64,000 nt of DNA from Competibacter_A sp003527885 (GTDB taxonomy: Bacteria; Pseudomonadota; Gammaproteobacteria; Competibacterales; Competibacteraceae): the NCBI GenBank assembly GCA_035442025.1, contig DAORPQ010000001.1, positions 86,909 to 150,908 of the forward strand. The letters run 5' to 3'. Both the position numbers and the translations under genes were made by a program. The notes under the pieces are model-generated. The model saw only the letters and a list, made by a program, of their open reading frames with translations, searched no databases and was not told the origin of the DNA. Numbering within the stretch: the stretch's first letter is position 1; every line of letters starts with the position of its first letter. Positions 42,717 through 50,975 of this stretch are shown here, piece after piece.

Positions 42717-43505
42717 ATGTTCCAGAAATCGCTGTCGCTGTCGGCCATCGCCGACCAATTGCGCAACCTGTGTCAGGAAAAGAAAACCGGCACCCTCTAC
42801 CTTCTCGAAAACGGTCGTTCGCTGGGTCAAATCAACCTGCAAGGAGGGGAGATCATCTCGTGCTGGGCCCAAAAACAGCGCGGCGTCGATGCGCTCCCGC
42901 TTCTTACCAGCATCAAAAACGGCAGTATCGCCTTCGTTCAAGGCACGCCGCCGCCCACGCAAATGACCCTGCCCTCCACCGCCGAGATTTTGGCGGCCTT
43001 CGAAACCGCCCATTACGCCGCCGCGCCGTCTCCGCCCGACAGAAAACCCTTGGAGTTGCCCCAAATAGCCCAACCCGACCCTCCGAGCCAGCTTTCGAGG
43101 GCGAGGCTCGGTAAAAACTTCTTGGAGTCTTCCCTGTTAGCTCGCACTGACCCTCCAAGCCAGCTTCCGACAGCTCGGGCCGACCCTCCGAGCCAGCTTT
43201 CGAGGGCGAGGCTCGGTAAAAATCCCTTGGAGTCTACCCTGTTAGCCCGGGCCGATCCCCCGAGCCAACGTTCGAAGGCCAATGTCGGTAAAAACCCCTT
43301 GGGCTATCCCTTGACGGCGGCTTCTAAAACCATCGTGGAGCAAACGCTTAAAGAATTCATCGGCCCTATCGCCAAAATGATTTGTGCCGAGTGCTTCCGT
43401 TTCGCCATCACTGTGGATATCGCCGTTGACGCTTTGTCCAAGGAAATACCTAACCCCCAGGCAGCGATCCAATTTCGAGAACGGATACTCCAGCGGCTGG
43501 GTTAA
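42717..43505 (+). CDS. DUF4388-like protein with repeat-built linker
   Basis: A 262-residue protein in three parts. Residues about 1-95 (TGTLYLLENGRSLGQINLQGGEIISCWAQKQRGVDAL) look like the DUF4388/PATAN-type domain of bacterial regulatory proteins. Residues about 105-200 are a linker of repeated DPPSQLSRARLGKN units. Residues about 200-262 (VEQTLKEFIGPIAKMICAE and on to AIQFRERILQRLG) form a conserved helical domain of unknown name. A paralogue with the same first and last domains but a short Pro/Ser linker lies at 55411-55956, beyond the selenium island. No signal peptide. Function is not known; DUF4388 proteins often act with signalling or motility systems. Confidence 0.72.
   Translation: MFQKSLSLSAIADQLRNLCQEKKTGTLYLLENGRSLGQINLQGGEIISCWAQKQRGVDALPLLTSIKNGSIAFVQGTPPPTQMTLPSTAEILAAFETAHYAAAPSPPDRKPLELPQIAQPDPPSQLSRARLGKNFLESSLLARTDPPSQLPTARADPPSQLSRARLGKNPLESTLLARADPPSQRSKANVGKNPLGYPLTAASKTIVEQTLKEFIGPIAKMICAECFRFAITVDIAVDALSKEIPNPQAAIQFRERILQRLG
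43042..43310 (+). repeat. 72-bp palindromic repeat units inside a coding sequence
   Basis: Two full 72-bp copies (43077-43148 and 43182-43253) are about 90% alike; a 33-bp partial (43149-43181), a diverged 57-bp copy (43254-43310) and a leading tail (43042-43076) complete the array. Each full copy holds CCGAGCC ... GGCTCGG (for example 43083-43089 and 43105-43111), a hairpin with a 15-nt loop. The unit is 24 codons long, so it keeps the frame. Confidence 0.88.
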
Positions 43506-43949
43506 GCGTCCCCTCCGCCGTTTCTGTCGAGCCCTTTCGTTGGCGCTATCATCCGGCAGCGGACGATTCGGCCAGCGACCCTACCGCAAGCGTGAACCCC
43601 CCCGGCGGCCAACCCCGTTTGTCGTAGCCGGTCGCACGGGCCAGCGCGACGAAATTTCCACTTCTTACCGTCGCTGTTTGACGTGCTGTCAGGCCCAGCG
43701 CCGTCTTGGTGCTCCTTGATCAGAACGCTTTCCAGCAGCAAGTCGCTGTTCGGCGTGCTGTCAGGCCCAGCGCCGTCTATACTGAATTTGTCGCTTAACG
43801 TTATTTTACGAACGACAGGCGCGGGGTCGCCGAGCCCCTCCCGACGGTAAACCCTCCGTGGCAACCCCGCTTGGACCGCGCGGCAGGCTCTCCCGAAGAC
43901 TCGAAGCCGACCCCGCCGGGTTCGAGAGAAGAGCGCAGGAGATCGAACG
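43506..43949. other. intergenic region upstream of fdnG
   Basis: 444 bases without a convincing gene. It holds a pair of 37-bp direct repeats (listed separately). TATACT at 43777-43782 is a possible -10 without a clear -35, and no sigma-54 type GG/GC pair was seen. GGAG lies just before the fdnG start. Confidence 0.45.
43670..43778 (+). repeat. pair of 37-bp direct repeats upstream of fdnG
   Basis: Copies at 43670-43706 and 43742-43778 differ at 2 of 37 positions. Both end in CTGTCAGGCCCAGCGCCGTCT; the start-to-start distance is 72 bp. They lie about 170-280 bp before fdnG. They may be remnants of a duplicated segment or tandem binding sites. Confidence 0.85.
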
Positions 43950-46900
43950 ATGATCGACGTCACCCGACGACAATTTCTGAAAATCACCGCCGCCGGGCTG
44001 GGCGGTTCCAGCCTGGCGCTGCTGGGTTTCTCGCCGGAGCCAGCACTGGCTGAAATCCGCAATTACAAGCTGGCCCGCACCACCGAAACCCGCAACACCT
44101 GCCCGTACTGCTCGGTCAGTTGCGGCGTGTTGCTCTACTCGCTCGGCGACAGATCCAAGAACACCAAAGCCGAGATCATCCACATCGAGGGCGATCCCGA
44201 CAATCCGGTCAACCGCGGCACCCTCTGCCCGAAAGGCGCGGGCTTGCTGGACATGATTCACAGCGCCGACCGCCTGAAATATCCCGAGGTGCGCGAATCC
44301 GGGGCGAACGGCTGGAAACGCCTCACTTGGGACGAGGCCTTTGACCGTATCGCCCAACACCTGAAAGCGGATCGCGACGCCCATTTCATCAAGACCAACG
44401 CCGAGGGCGTGACGGTCAACCGCTGGAACACCACCGGCTTCCTGGCCAGCTCCGCCGCCAGCAACGAAGTCGGCTATCTGACGCACAAGGTACTGCGCGG
44501 TCTCGGCAACATCGCGCTCGACACCCAGGCGCGCATCTGACACGCCCCGACGGTGGCCAGTCTGGCCCCGACGTTCGGGCGCGGTTCGATGACCAACCAT
44601 TGGGTGGACATCAAGAACGCCGATCTGATTCTGGTCATGGGCGGCAACGCCGCCGAGGCCCATCCCTGCGGTTTCAAGTGGGTAATGGAAGCCAAGGCCA
44701 ACCGCAAGGCCAAGCTGGTGGTGGTGGACCCCCGCTTCACCCGCTCCGCCGCTGTCGCCGACTTTTATACGCCGATCCGCCCCGGCGCCGACATCGCTTT
44801 TCTGGGTGGCGTCATCAATTACCTGTTAGCCAACGATAAAATCCATCACGCTTACGTCAAGGCCTTCACCAACGCCGCGTTCCTGATCAACGAAAATTTC
44901 AGCTTCGCCGACGGCTTGTTCTCCGGCTACGACGCCGCCAAGCGCAAGTACGATCCCGCCACCTGGCAGTATCAGCTCGACGCGCAAGGCTTCGCCAAGG
45001 TCGATGACACGCTGCAAGACCCCCAGTGCGTGTTTCAGGTCATGAAGCGGCACTATGCCCGCTACACGCCGGAAGTGGTCAGCCAAGTCACCGGCACCCC
45101 GCGAGCGGATTTCCTCAAGGTGTGCGAGTTGATCGCCGACACGTCCGCGCCCGACCGGGTGATGACCATCTGCTACGCGCTGGGGTGGACCCAGCACACG
45201 GTCGGCAGCCAGAACATCCGCACCATGGCGATGATCCAGTTGCTGCTGGGCAACATGGGTCGGGCCGGCGGCGGGGTCAACGCGCTGCGCGGCCACGCCA
45301 ACGTCCAGGGCATCACCGATCAATGCCTCTATTCCGAGGTGTTGCCGGGCTACCTGGGTGCGCCGACCGACGCCGACAAGACCCGCGACGAGTATCTGGC
45401 CAAGCGCACCCCCAAGCCGCTGCGGCCGAACCAGATGAACTACGGGCAGAATTTCCCGAAATGGTTCGCCAGCCTGATGACAGCTTGGTACGGCAGCGCC
45501 GCCACGGCGGACAACGGCTTCGGGTACGACTGGCTGCCGAAGAAGGACGCCGCCTACGACGTGCTGGCGCTGTTCGAGCGGATGCACCAGGGCCAGCTGA
45601 ACGGCTTCGTCTGCCAGGGCTTCAACCCGCTGGCCTCGGCCCCGCACAAGGCCAAGATCGATGTCGCGCTGGCCAAGCTGAAATTCCTGGTGGTAATCGA
45701 CCCGCTGGCGACGGAAACCGCCGAGTTCTGGAAGAGCCACGGCGAGTTCAACCCCGCCGATCCGGCCAAGATTCAGACCGAGGTATTCCGCTTGCCCGCC
45801 ACCTGCTTCGCCGAGCAGGACGGCAGCTTCACCAACTCCAGCCGGGTGATCCAATGGCACTGGAAGGGCGCGGACGGCCCCGGCGATTCATTGAGCGATC
45901 TGGACATCATCGGCGCGTTGTTCACCCGGCTGCGGGCGCTGTACGCCGAGGAGGGCGGCGCGTTCCCGGAACCGGTGTTGGGTCTGTCCTGGCCTTACCG
46001 GATTGCCGCGCAGCCCAGCCCCGAAGAAGTGGCGATGGAAATCAGCGGCAGGGCGTTGGCGGATGTGGCCGACCCGAAAGACCCGACCAAGATTCTCGCC
46101 AAAGCCGGCGAGCAACTGGCCGGCTTCGCCCAGCTGCGCGACGACGGCGCGACGGCGGCCGGCAACTGGATCTACTGCGGGATGTGGTCGCAGGCGGGCA
46201 ACCTCACCGCCCGCCGCGATCCGTCCGATCCCACCGGTTTGGGCCAAAGCCTCAACTGGGGTTTCGCCTGGCCGGCCAACCGCCGCATCCTTTACAACCG
46301 CGCCTCCTGCGATCTGAGCGGCAAGCCGTGGGACGCCAGCCGGGCGGTGATCAAATGGGATGGCGCCAAGTGGGGCGGCAACGATGTGCCCGACATGCGC
46401 CCCGACGCCAAGCCCGAAGAAGCGGTGATGCCTTTCATCATGAACCCTGAGGGGGTGGCGCGGCTGTTCGCCTTCGAGCGGATGCTCGACGGCCCCATGC
46501 CGGAACACTACGAACCGTTTGAAACCCCGCTGGGCGTCAATCCGCTCCACCCCGACAACCCCCAGGCGGTCAGCAATCCCGCCGCGCGGGTTTATCCGGG
46601 CGATCTGGAGGCGCTGGGCAAGGCCGCCGAGTTCCCGTATGTCGCCACCACCTACCGGCTGGTCGAGCATTTCCATTTCTGGACCAAGCACTCGCTGCTG
46701 AACGCCATCACCCAACCGCAGCAGTTCGTGGAGATCGGCGAGGAGCTGGCGCGGGAGAAGGGCATCGTCAACGGCGGCCGGGTGCGGGTGCGCTCCAAGC
46801 GCGGCGAGATGGTCGCGGTGGTGGTGGTGACCAAGCGCATCCGCAACCTCAGCGTGAACGGCCGCAAGGTGCACACGGTCGGCGTCCCCATTCACTGGGG

Positions 46901-47018
46901 TTTCCGGGGCGCGACCCGGCCCGGTTATATGGTCAACGTGCTGACGCCGTTCATCGGCGACGCCAACAGCCAGACGCCGGAGTTCAAGGCGTTCCTGGTC
47001 AACATCGAGAAAGCGTGA
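43950..47018 (+). CDS. fdnG: formate dehydrogenase-N catalytic subunit (selenoprotein)
   Basis: The molybdenum selenoprotein that oxidises formate to CO2 in the periplasm and feeds electrons to quinones. Complete length 1022 residues when the in-frame TGA at 44538-44540 is read as selenocysteine (residue 197; position 196 in E. coli FdnG), in the context ALDTQARI-Sec-HAPTVASLAPTFGRG. The twin-arginine signal is TRRQFLK at residues 5-11. The N-terminal [4Fe-4S] ligands are Cys51, Cys54, Cys58 and Cys93 (NTCPYCSVSCGV, LCPKG). Molybdopterin regions such as MGGNAAEAHPCGFKWVMEAK and VVDPRFTRSAAVADFYTPIRPGAD follow. It heads fdnG-fdnH-fdnI; the stop overlaps the fdnH ribosome binding site. Read without recoding it would look like a broken gene, which is wrong. 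Confidence 0.96.
44538..44581 (+). promoter_or_regulatory. UGA(Sec) codon with bacterial SECIS hairpin
   Basis: Just after the UGA, GGCC (44555-44558) pairs with GGCC (44564-44567) around the loop AGTCT (44559-44563), the same loop as in E. coli fdnG. A lower stem CGCCC/GGGCG (44543-44547 with 44577-44581) extends it. The loop begins about 19 nt after the UGA, within the SelB working distance. SelB with charged tRNA-Sec would bind here. Confidence 0.88.
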
Positions 47019-47028
47019 GGAGGTCGTG

Positions 47029-47919
47029 ATGGCATGGCAATCGCTCGATATCCAACGCCGTTCGGCGACCACCACCCCGATGCCGCACGCCCGCGAGGCG
47101 GTCGAGGTGGCCAAGCTGATCGATATTTCGCAATGTATCGGCTGCAAGGCCTGCCAGGTCGCCTGCATGGAGTGGAACGATCTGCGCGCTGAGGTGGGTA
47201 CCTGCACCGGCGTCTACGACAACCCCACCGACCTGAGCGGCAAAGCCTGGACGGTGATGCGCTACGCCGAGATCGAGAACGACGGACGGCTGGAGTGGCT
47301 GATCCGCAAGGACGGCTGTATGCACTGCCAAGATCCGGGCTGCCTCAAAGCCTGCCCGGCCCCAGGCGCCATCGTGCAATACGCCAACGGCATCGTGGAT
47401 TTCCACCAGGAGAACTGCATCGGTTGCGGCTATTGCATCACCGGCTGTCCGTTCAACATTCCCAGGCTGTCCGAACAGGATCACAAGGCCTACAAATGCA
47501 GCCTGTGTTCGGATCGGGTGGCGGTCGGCCAAGCGCCGGCTTGCGCCAAGACCTGTCCGACCGGGGCGATCCATTTCGGCACCAAGGAGGCGATGAAGGA
47601 TCACGCCGACCACCGCATCGCCGACCTGAAGTCGCGCGGCTTTCAAAACGCCGGCCTGTACGATCCGCCGGGGGTGGGTGGCACCCACGTCATGTACGTA
47701 CTCCAGCACGCCGACCATCCCCAATGGTATTCGAATCTCCCCAAAGACCCCGCCATCAGCCCGTGGGTGCAGCTTTGGAAAGGGCTGGCCAAGCCGCTGG
47801 CCATCGGCGCCATGGCGGCGGTCAGTCTGGCCGGCCTGTTCCACTACATCGTCAAGGGGCCGAACGCGATTTCCAAGGAAACCGAGAAAGAGGTGGAAAA
47901 TGAGACGCGACCCGAATGA
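47029..47919 (+). CDS. fdnH: formate dehydrogenase-N iron-sulphur subunit
   Basis: The electron-transfer beta subunit, 296 residues. Four [4Fe-4S] ferredoxin-like Cys clusters are seen: DISQCIGCKACQVACMEW, DGCMHCQDPGCLKACP, ENCIGCGYCITGCPFNIP and KCSLCSDRV...CAKTCPTGAI. A C-terminal membrane helix (IGAMAAVSLAGLFHYIV) anchors it on the periplasmic side. The ATG at 47029 is used (GAGGAGG just upstream overlapping the fdnG stop); a GTG one codon earlier is possible. Its end overlaps fdnI by 20 bases. Confidence 0.95.
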   Translation: MAWQSLDIQRRSATTTPMPHAREAVEVAKLIDISQCIGCKACQVACMEWNDLRAEVGTCTGVYDNPTDLSGKAWTVMRYAEIENDGRLEWLIRKDGCMHCQDPGCLKACPAPGAIVQYANGIVDFHQENCIGCGYCITGCPFNIPRLSEQDHKAYKCSLCSDRVAVGQAPACAKTCPTGAIHFGTKEAMKDHADHRIADLKSRGFQNAGLYDPPGVGGTHVMYVLQHADHPQWYSNLPKDPAISPWVQLWKGLAKPLAIGAMAAVSLAGLFHYIVKGPNAISKETEKEVENETRPE

Positions 47920-48535
47920 CCTCGACCGCTACACCGCACCGGAGCGGGCGCTCCATTGGATCGTGGGCATCAACTTCATCCTGGCCGGCTTATCCGGGCT
48001 GACGCTGTTTCATCCGGCGTTCTGGCCGTTCACCCTGTTGTTTGGCAGCAGTACCTGGACGCGTATCCTGCATCCCTATTTTGGTTTGCTGATGGGGATT
48101 CCCTTCTTGATCATGATGCTATGGTTTTTGAACCTGAACCGGATGAACCGGGTGGACTGGCAGTGGCTGCGGCGGGTCGGCGAAATGGTCAACGGCGACG
48201 ATCAGAACATGCCGGAACAGGGCAAATACAACGGCGGGCAAAAACTGCTGTTCTGGTTGCTGGTGATCGGCACCGTCCTGCTGCTGGTTTCGGGGGTTGC
48301 GATCTGGCGGGCCTGGTTCCACTTTCCGGTGGAGCAAGTGCGGCTGGCCTCGGTGGCGCACGCCGCCGTGGCGGCGGTGATGATCGGCCTGATCATGGTG
48401 CACGTTTACGCTTCGATCTGGGTCAAGGGCACCATCCGCGCCATGTGGTACGGCACGGTCACCCGCGCCTGGGCCCGGCAGCACCATCGGGCTTGGTACC
48501 GGCAGATGACCGGGATCAAGAACGGCCAACCATGA
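47900..48535 (+). CDS. fdnI: formate dehydrogenase-N cytochrome b556 subunit
   Basis: The inner-membrane gamma subunit with two haem b groups that passes electrons to quinone. 211 residues with four membrane helices; haem-ligand histidines are expected in ALHWIVGINFILAGLSGL, HPYFGLLMG, SVAHAAVAAVM and IMVHVYASIWVKGTI. The ATG at 47900 follows AGGTGG and overlaps the end of fdnH. It closes the structural operon; a terminator-like hairpin follows before fdhE. Confidence 0.94.
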   Translation: MRRDPNDLDRYTAPERALHWIVGINFILAGLSGLTLFHPAFWPFTLLFGSSTWTRILHPYFGLLMGIPFLIMMLWFLNLNRMNRVDWQWLRRVGEMVNGDDQNMPEQGKYNGGQKLLFWLLVIGTVLLLVSGVAIWRAWFHFPVEQVRLASVAHAAVAAVMIGLIMVHVYASIWVKGTIRAMWYGTVTRAWARQHHRAWYRQMTGIKNGQP

Positions 48536-48554
48536 CCAGCGACTCCGCCATGAC

Positions 48555-48582
48555 AACGCCACCCTTTAAGGCGGCGTTTTTT
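48555..48582 (+). terminator. intrinsic terminator after fdnI
   Basis: AACGCC (48555-48560) pairs with GGCGTT (48573-48578) and six Ts end the structure (48577-48582). It separates the structural genes from fdhE and the sel genes, and may act only in part. Confidence 0.65.
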
Positions 48583-48626
48583 AGCGCCGTTGCGATTGAC
48601 CCGAACCTTCCGCTGGATCACCCTTC

Positions 48627-49535
48627 ATGACCACCATCCTCCGTCCCGGCCAATTCGGGGTTTCGAGCGGTGAGATTCCCGAATGGCGTCCGCCCGATCC
48701 GGGGGTGTTCGCGCAGCGGGCGCGGCGACTGCGCCAGCTGGCCGCCGGTCACAGCATGGCGACCTATCTGGAGTTTAGCGCCGCGCTGGCGGAGGCCCAA
48801 CAGGCGCAGTTCGACGCCCTTGCCGCGCTGCCGCTCCCCGATGCCACATCCCTCGCCCGGCGCCGCGAGCACGGGATGCCGCCCTTAGCGCCCGCCGGCT
48901 GGCCGCCCGATCCGGTTTGGCGCGCGGTGGCGGTACGGCTGGCGGACGAAATCGACACCATCGCCCCCGAACCGGCGCGCGCCGCTTTCGCGCGCTTGCG
49001 CGGGGCGGGGGCGGACTGGCTGGAAGCGCAAGCGAAGGCCCTGCTGGCCGAGGATCGCCAAGCCCTGGATTTAGCCTGTGCGCCCCTCATCGGGGCGGCG
49101 CTGCAAGTGTGCTGGACTCGCCTCGCCGCCGCGCTGGATGCCACCTGGATCGCCCGGCCGGAAGCCTCCCATTCGTGTCCGGTGTGCGGCCAACCACCGG
49201 TCGCCGCCGTGGTGCGGGCCGGCGATGCCGACAGCGGCCGGCGCTATCTCCATTGCGCGCTGTGTGGTACGGAATGGCACGTCGTCCGCGCGCAATGCAG
49301 CCAATGCGACAACGATAAAGGCATCGTCTATTTCGCCGTAGAAAATAGCAAGCAGCCGATCCAGGCCGAAGCCTGCCCCGAATGCGGCAGTTACCTAAAA
49401 CTCTGTCGGCTGGAAAAAACTCCTGAGGCGGAGCCGCTGGCCGACGATCTGGCCAGCATCGCCCTCGATTTGCTGATGGGCGAAGAAAAATTTGCGAGAA
49501 GCGGCCTCAATTATTTCATGCTACAAAATGGCTAA
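48627..49535 (+). CDS. fdhE: formate dehydrogenase accessory protein FdhE
   Basis: A cytoplasmic maturation factor needed for active formate dehydrogenases before Tat export. 302 residues. The C-terminal half has four CxxC pairs binding iron: SCPVCGQPP, HCALCGTEW, QCSQCDN and ACPECGSYLK. The N-terminal half is helical. Its position straight after fdnGHI and before selA ties both maturation routes to the enzyme. Confidence 0.93.
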   Translation: MTTILRPGQFGVSSGEIPEWRPPDPGVFAQRARRLRQLAAGHSMATYLEFSAALAEAQQAQFDALAALPLPDATSLARRREHGMPPLAPAGWPPDPVWRAVAVRLADEIDTIAPEPARAAFARLRGAGADWLEAQAKALLAEDRQALDLACAPLIGAALQVCWTRLAAALDATWIARPEASHSCPVCGQPPVAAVVRAGDADSGRRYLHCALCGTEWHVVRAQCSQCDNDKGIVYFAVENSKQPIQAEACPECGSYLKLCRLEKTPEAEPLADDLASIALDLLMGEEKFARSGLNYFMLQNG

Positions 49536-49568
49536 CGTCTAACCCACGCCTCACGCCAATCGCTCTCA

Positions 49569-50975
49569 ATGTCCGACGTTTTTCCGCCCCACCCCCTTCC
49601 CGCCGTCGACCGCATTCTAAACTGGCCTTCGGTAGCGCCCTTGCTGGCCGAACATGGCCGGACAGCGGTACTGGCGGCGGTGCGCGGCCTGCTGGCGGAG
49701 CTGCGCGAACACAGGCGCACGGACGGAACCGCTGCCCGGCCCTACACCGAAGCCGCCGTCTCCGCTCAGCTTTGCGAGCGGCTTGCCCAGCAAAACGTCG
49801 CCCGGCTGCGGCGGGTTTTCAACCTGACCGGCACGGTGTTGCACACCAATCTGGGCCGTGCGCCGCTGCCGGAGGCAGCGGTGGAGGCGGTGATCTTGGC
49901 GGCCCGCTTTCCTTGCGCGCTGGAATACGATCTGGACTCCGGCGGGCGTGGCGACCGCGACGACTTGGTGGAAGGTTGGCTGCGTGAACTGACCGGAGCT
50001 GAAGCCGCCACCGTGGTCAACAACAACGCGGCGGCGGTGTTCCTGCTGCTGAACACGCTGGCATCGCGCAGGGAAGTGCTCGTCTCGCGCGGCGAACTAA
50101 TCGAGATCGGCGGCGCGTTCCGCATCCCCGACATCATGGCCAGAGCGGGCGCGAAACTTCGGGAAGTCGGCACCACCAACCGCACCCACTTGCGGGATTT
50201 CGCGGACACCATCGGCCCACGCACGGCGCTGCTGATGAAGGTGCACGCCAGCAATTACGCCATCAGCGGCTTTACCGCCAGCGTGTCGGAACGCGAACTG
50301 GCAACTTTGGCCCACCGGCACGGCCTGCCGCTGGTGGTCGATTTGGGCAGCGGGGCCTTGCTCGCTCAGGCGCGTTGGGGCCTGCCCCACGAACCGACCC
50401 CACGGGAAACGCTGGCCGGCGGCGCGGATTTGGTCAGCTTCAGCGGCGACAAGCTACTGGGCGGGCCGCAAGCGGGGTTGCTGGTCGGCCGAGGCGAGTT
50501 GATCCAAAAACTGAAAAAGAATCCGCTGAAACGCGCCCTGCGGGCCGGCAAGTTGACCCTGGCCGCACTGGAAGCGGTATTGCGCCTCTACCGCGATCCC
50601 GACCGTTTGCCGGAGCGGCTGGCGACGTTGCGCCTGCTCACCCGCCCCACCAGCGACATCGGAGCGCAAGCCAAGCGTTTGCTGCCGGTGCTGCAAACCG
50701 CGCTGGCGCATTGGCCGGTCGCCGTGACCGTCGAACCGGCGTTCAGCCAGATCGGCAGCGGCTCACTGCCGGTAGATCGCTTGCCGAGCCAAGCGCTGGC
50801 CATCGCCCCGTTGCGGAAAAAGGGCGGTGGCTTGCGGGCGCTGGAAACGGCATTGCGCCAACTGCCGATCCCGGTGATCGGCCGGATCGCGGACGGCATG
50901 TTGTGGCTCGATCTGCGCTGTCTGGACGACGAAGCGGCCTTCACCGCGCAACTGGGCGAACTGGCCCGGCCATGA
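49569..50975 (+). CDS. selA: L-seryl-tRNA(Sec) selenium transferase
   Basis: This PLP enzyme converts seryl-tRNA(Sec) to selenocysteyl-tRNA using selenophosphate. 468 residues. RVFNLTGTVLHTNLGRAPLPEAA begins the core, EYDLDSGGRGDRD follows, and the Schiff-base lysine is Lys295 in LVSFSGDKLLGGPQAGLLVG, the same number as in E. coli. The N-terminal domain (about 1-75) that binds tRNA-Sec is present. The stop overlaps the selB start (ATGA). Confidence 0.96.
   Translation: MSDVFPPHPLPAVDRILNWPSVAPLLAEHGRTAVLAAVRGLLAELREHRRTDGTAARPYTEAAVSAQLCERLAQQNVARLRRVFNLTGTVLHTNLGRAPLPEAAVEAVILAARFPCALEYDLDSGGRGDRDDLVEGWLRELTGAEAATVVNNNAAAVFLLLNTLASRREVLVSRGELIEIGGAFRIPDIMARAGAKLREVGTTNRTHLRDFADTIGPRTALLMKVHASNYAISGFTASVSERELATLAHRHGLPLVVDLGSGALLAQARWGLPHEPTPRETLAGGADLVSFSGDKLLGGPQAGLLVGRGELIQKLKKNPLKRALRAGKLTLAALEAVLRLYRDPDRLPERLATLRLLTRPTSDIGAQAKRLLPVLQTALAHWPVAVTVEPAFSQIGSGSLPVDRLPSQALAIAPLRKKGGGLRALETALRQLPIPVIGRIADGMLWLDLRCLDDEAAFTAQLGELARP

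Noticed and set aside
43502..44062. 186-residue minus-strand open frame across the fdnG upstream region
   Set aside because: It contains the two direct repeats in translation (GAGPDST twice) and then runs antisense into fdnG; no ribosome binding site or family.
43950..44540. Truncated formate dehydrogenase pseudogene split by a TGA stop
   Set aside because: The TGA is at the known Sec position, has a SECIS hairpin after it, and the full Sec machinery lies downstream.
50375..50971. 199-residue N-terminal extension of SelB
   Set aside because: This part overlaps selA in another frame, is Arg/Pro/Gly-rich and has no homologue; the SelB G domain begins exactly at the ATG overlapping the selA stop.
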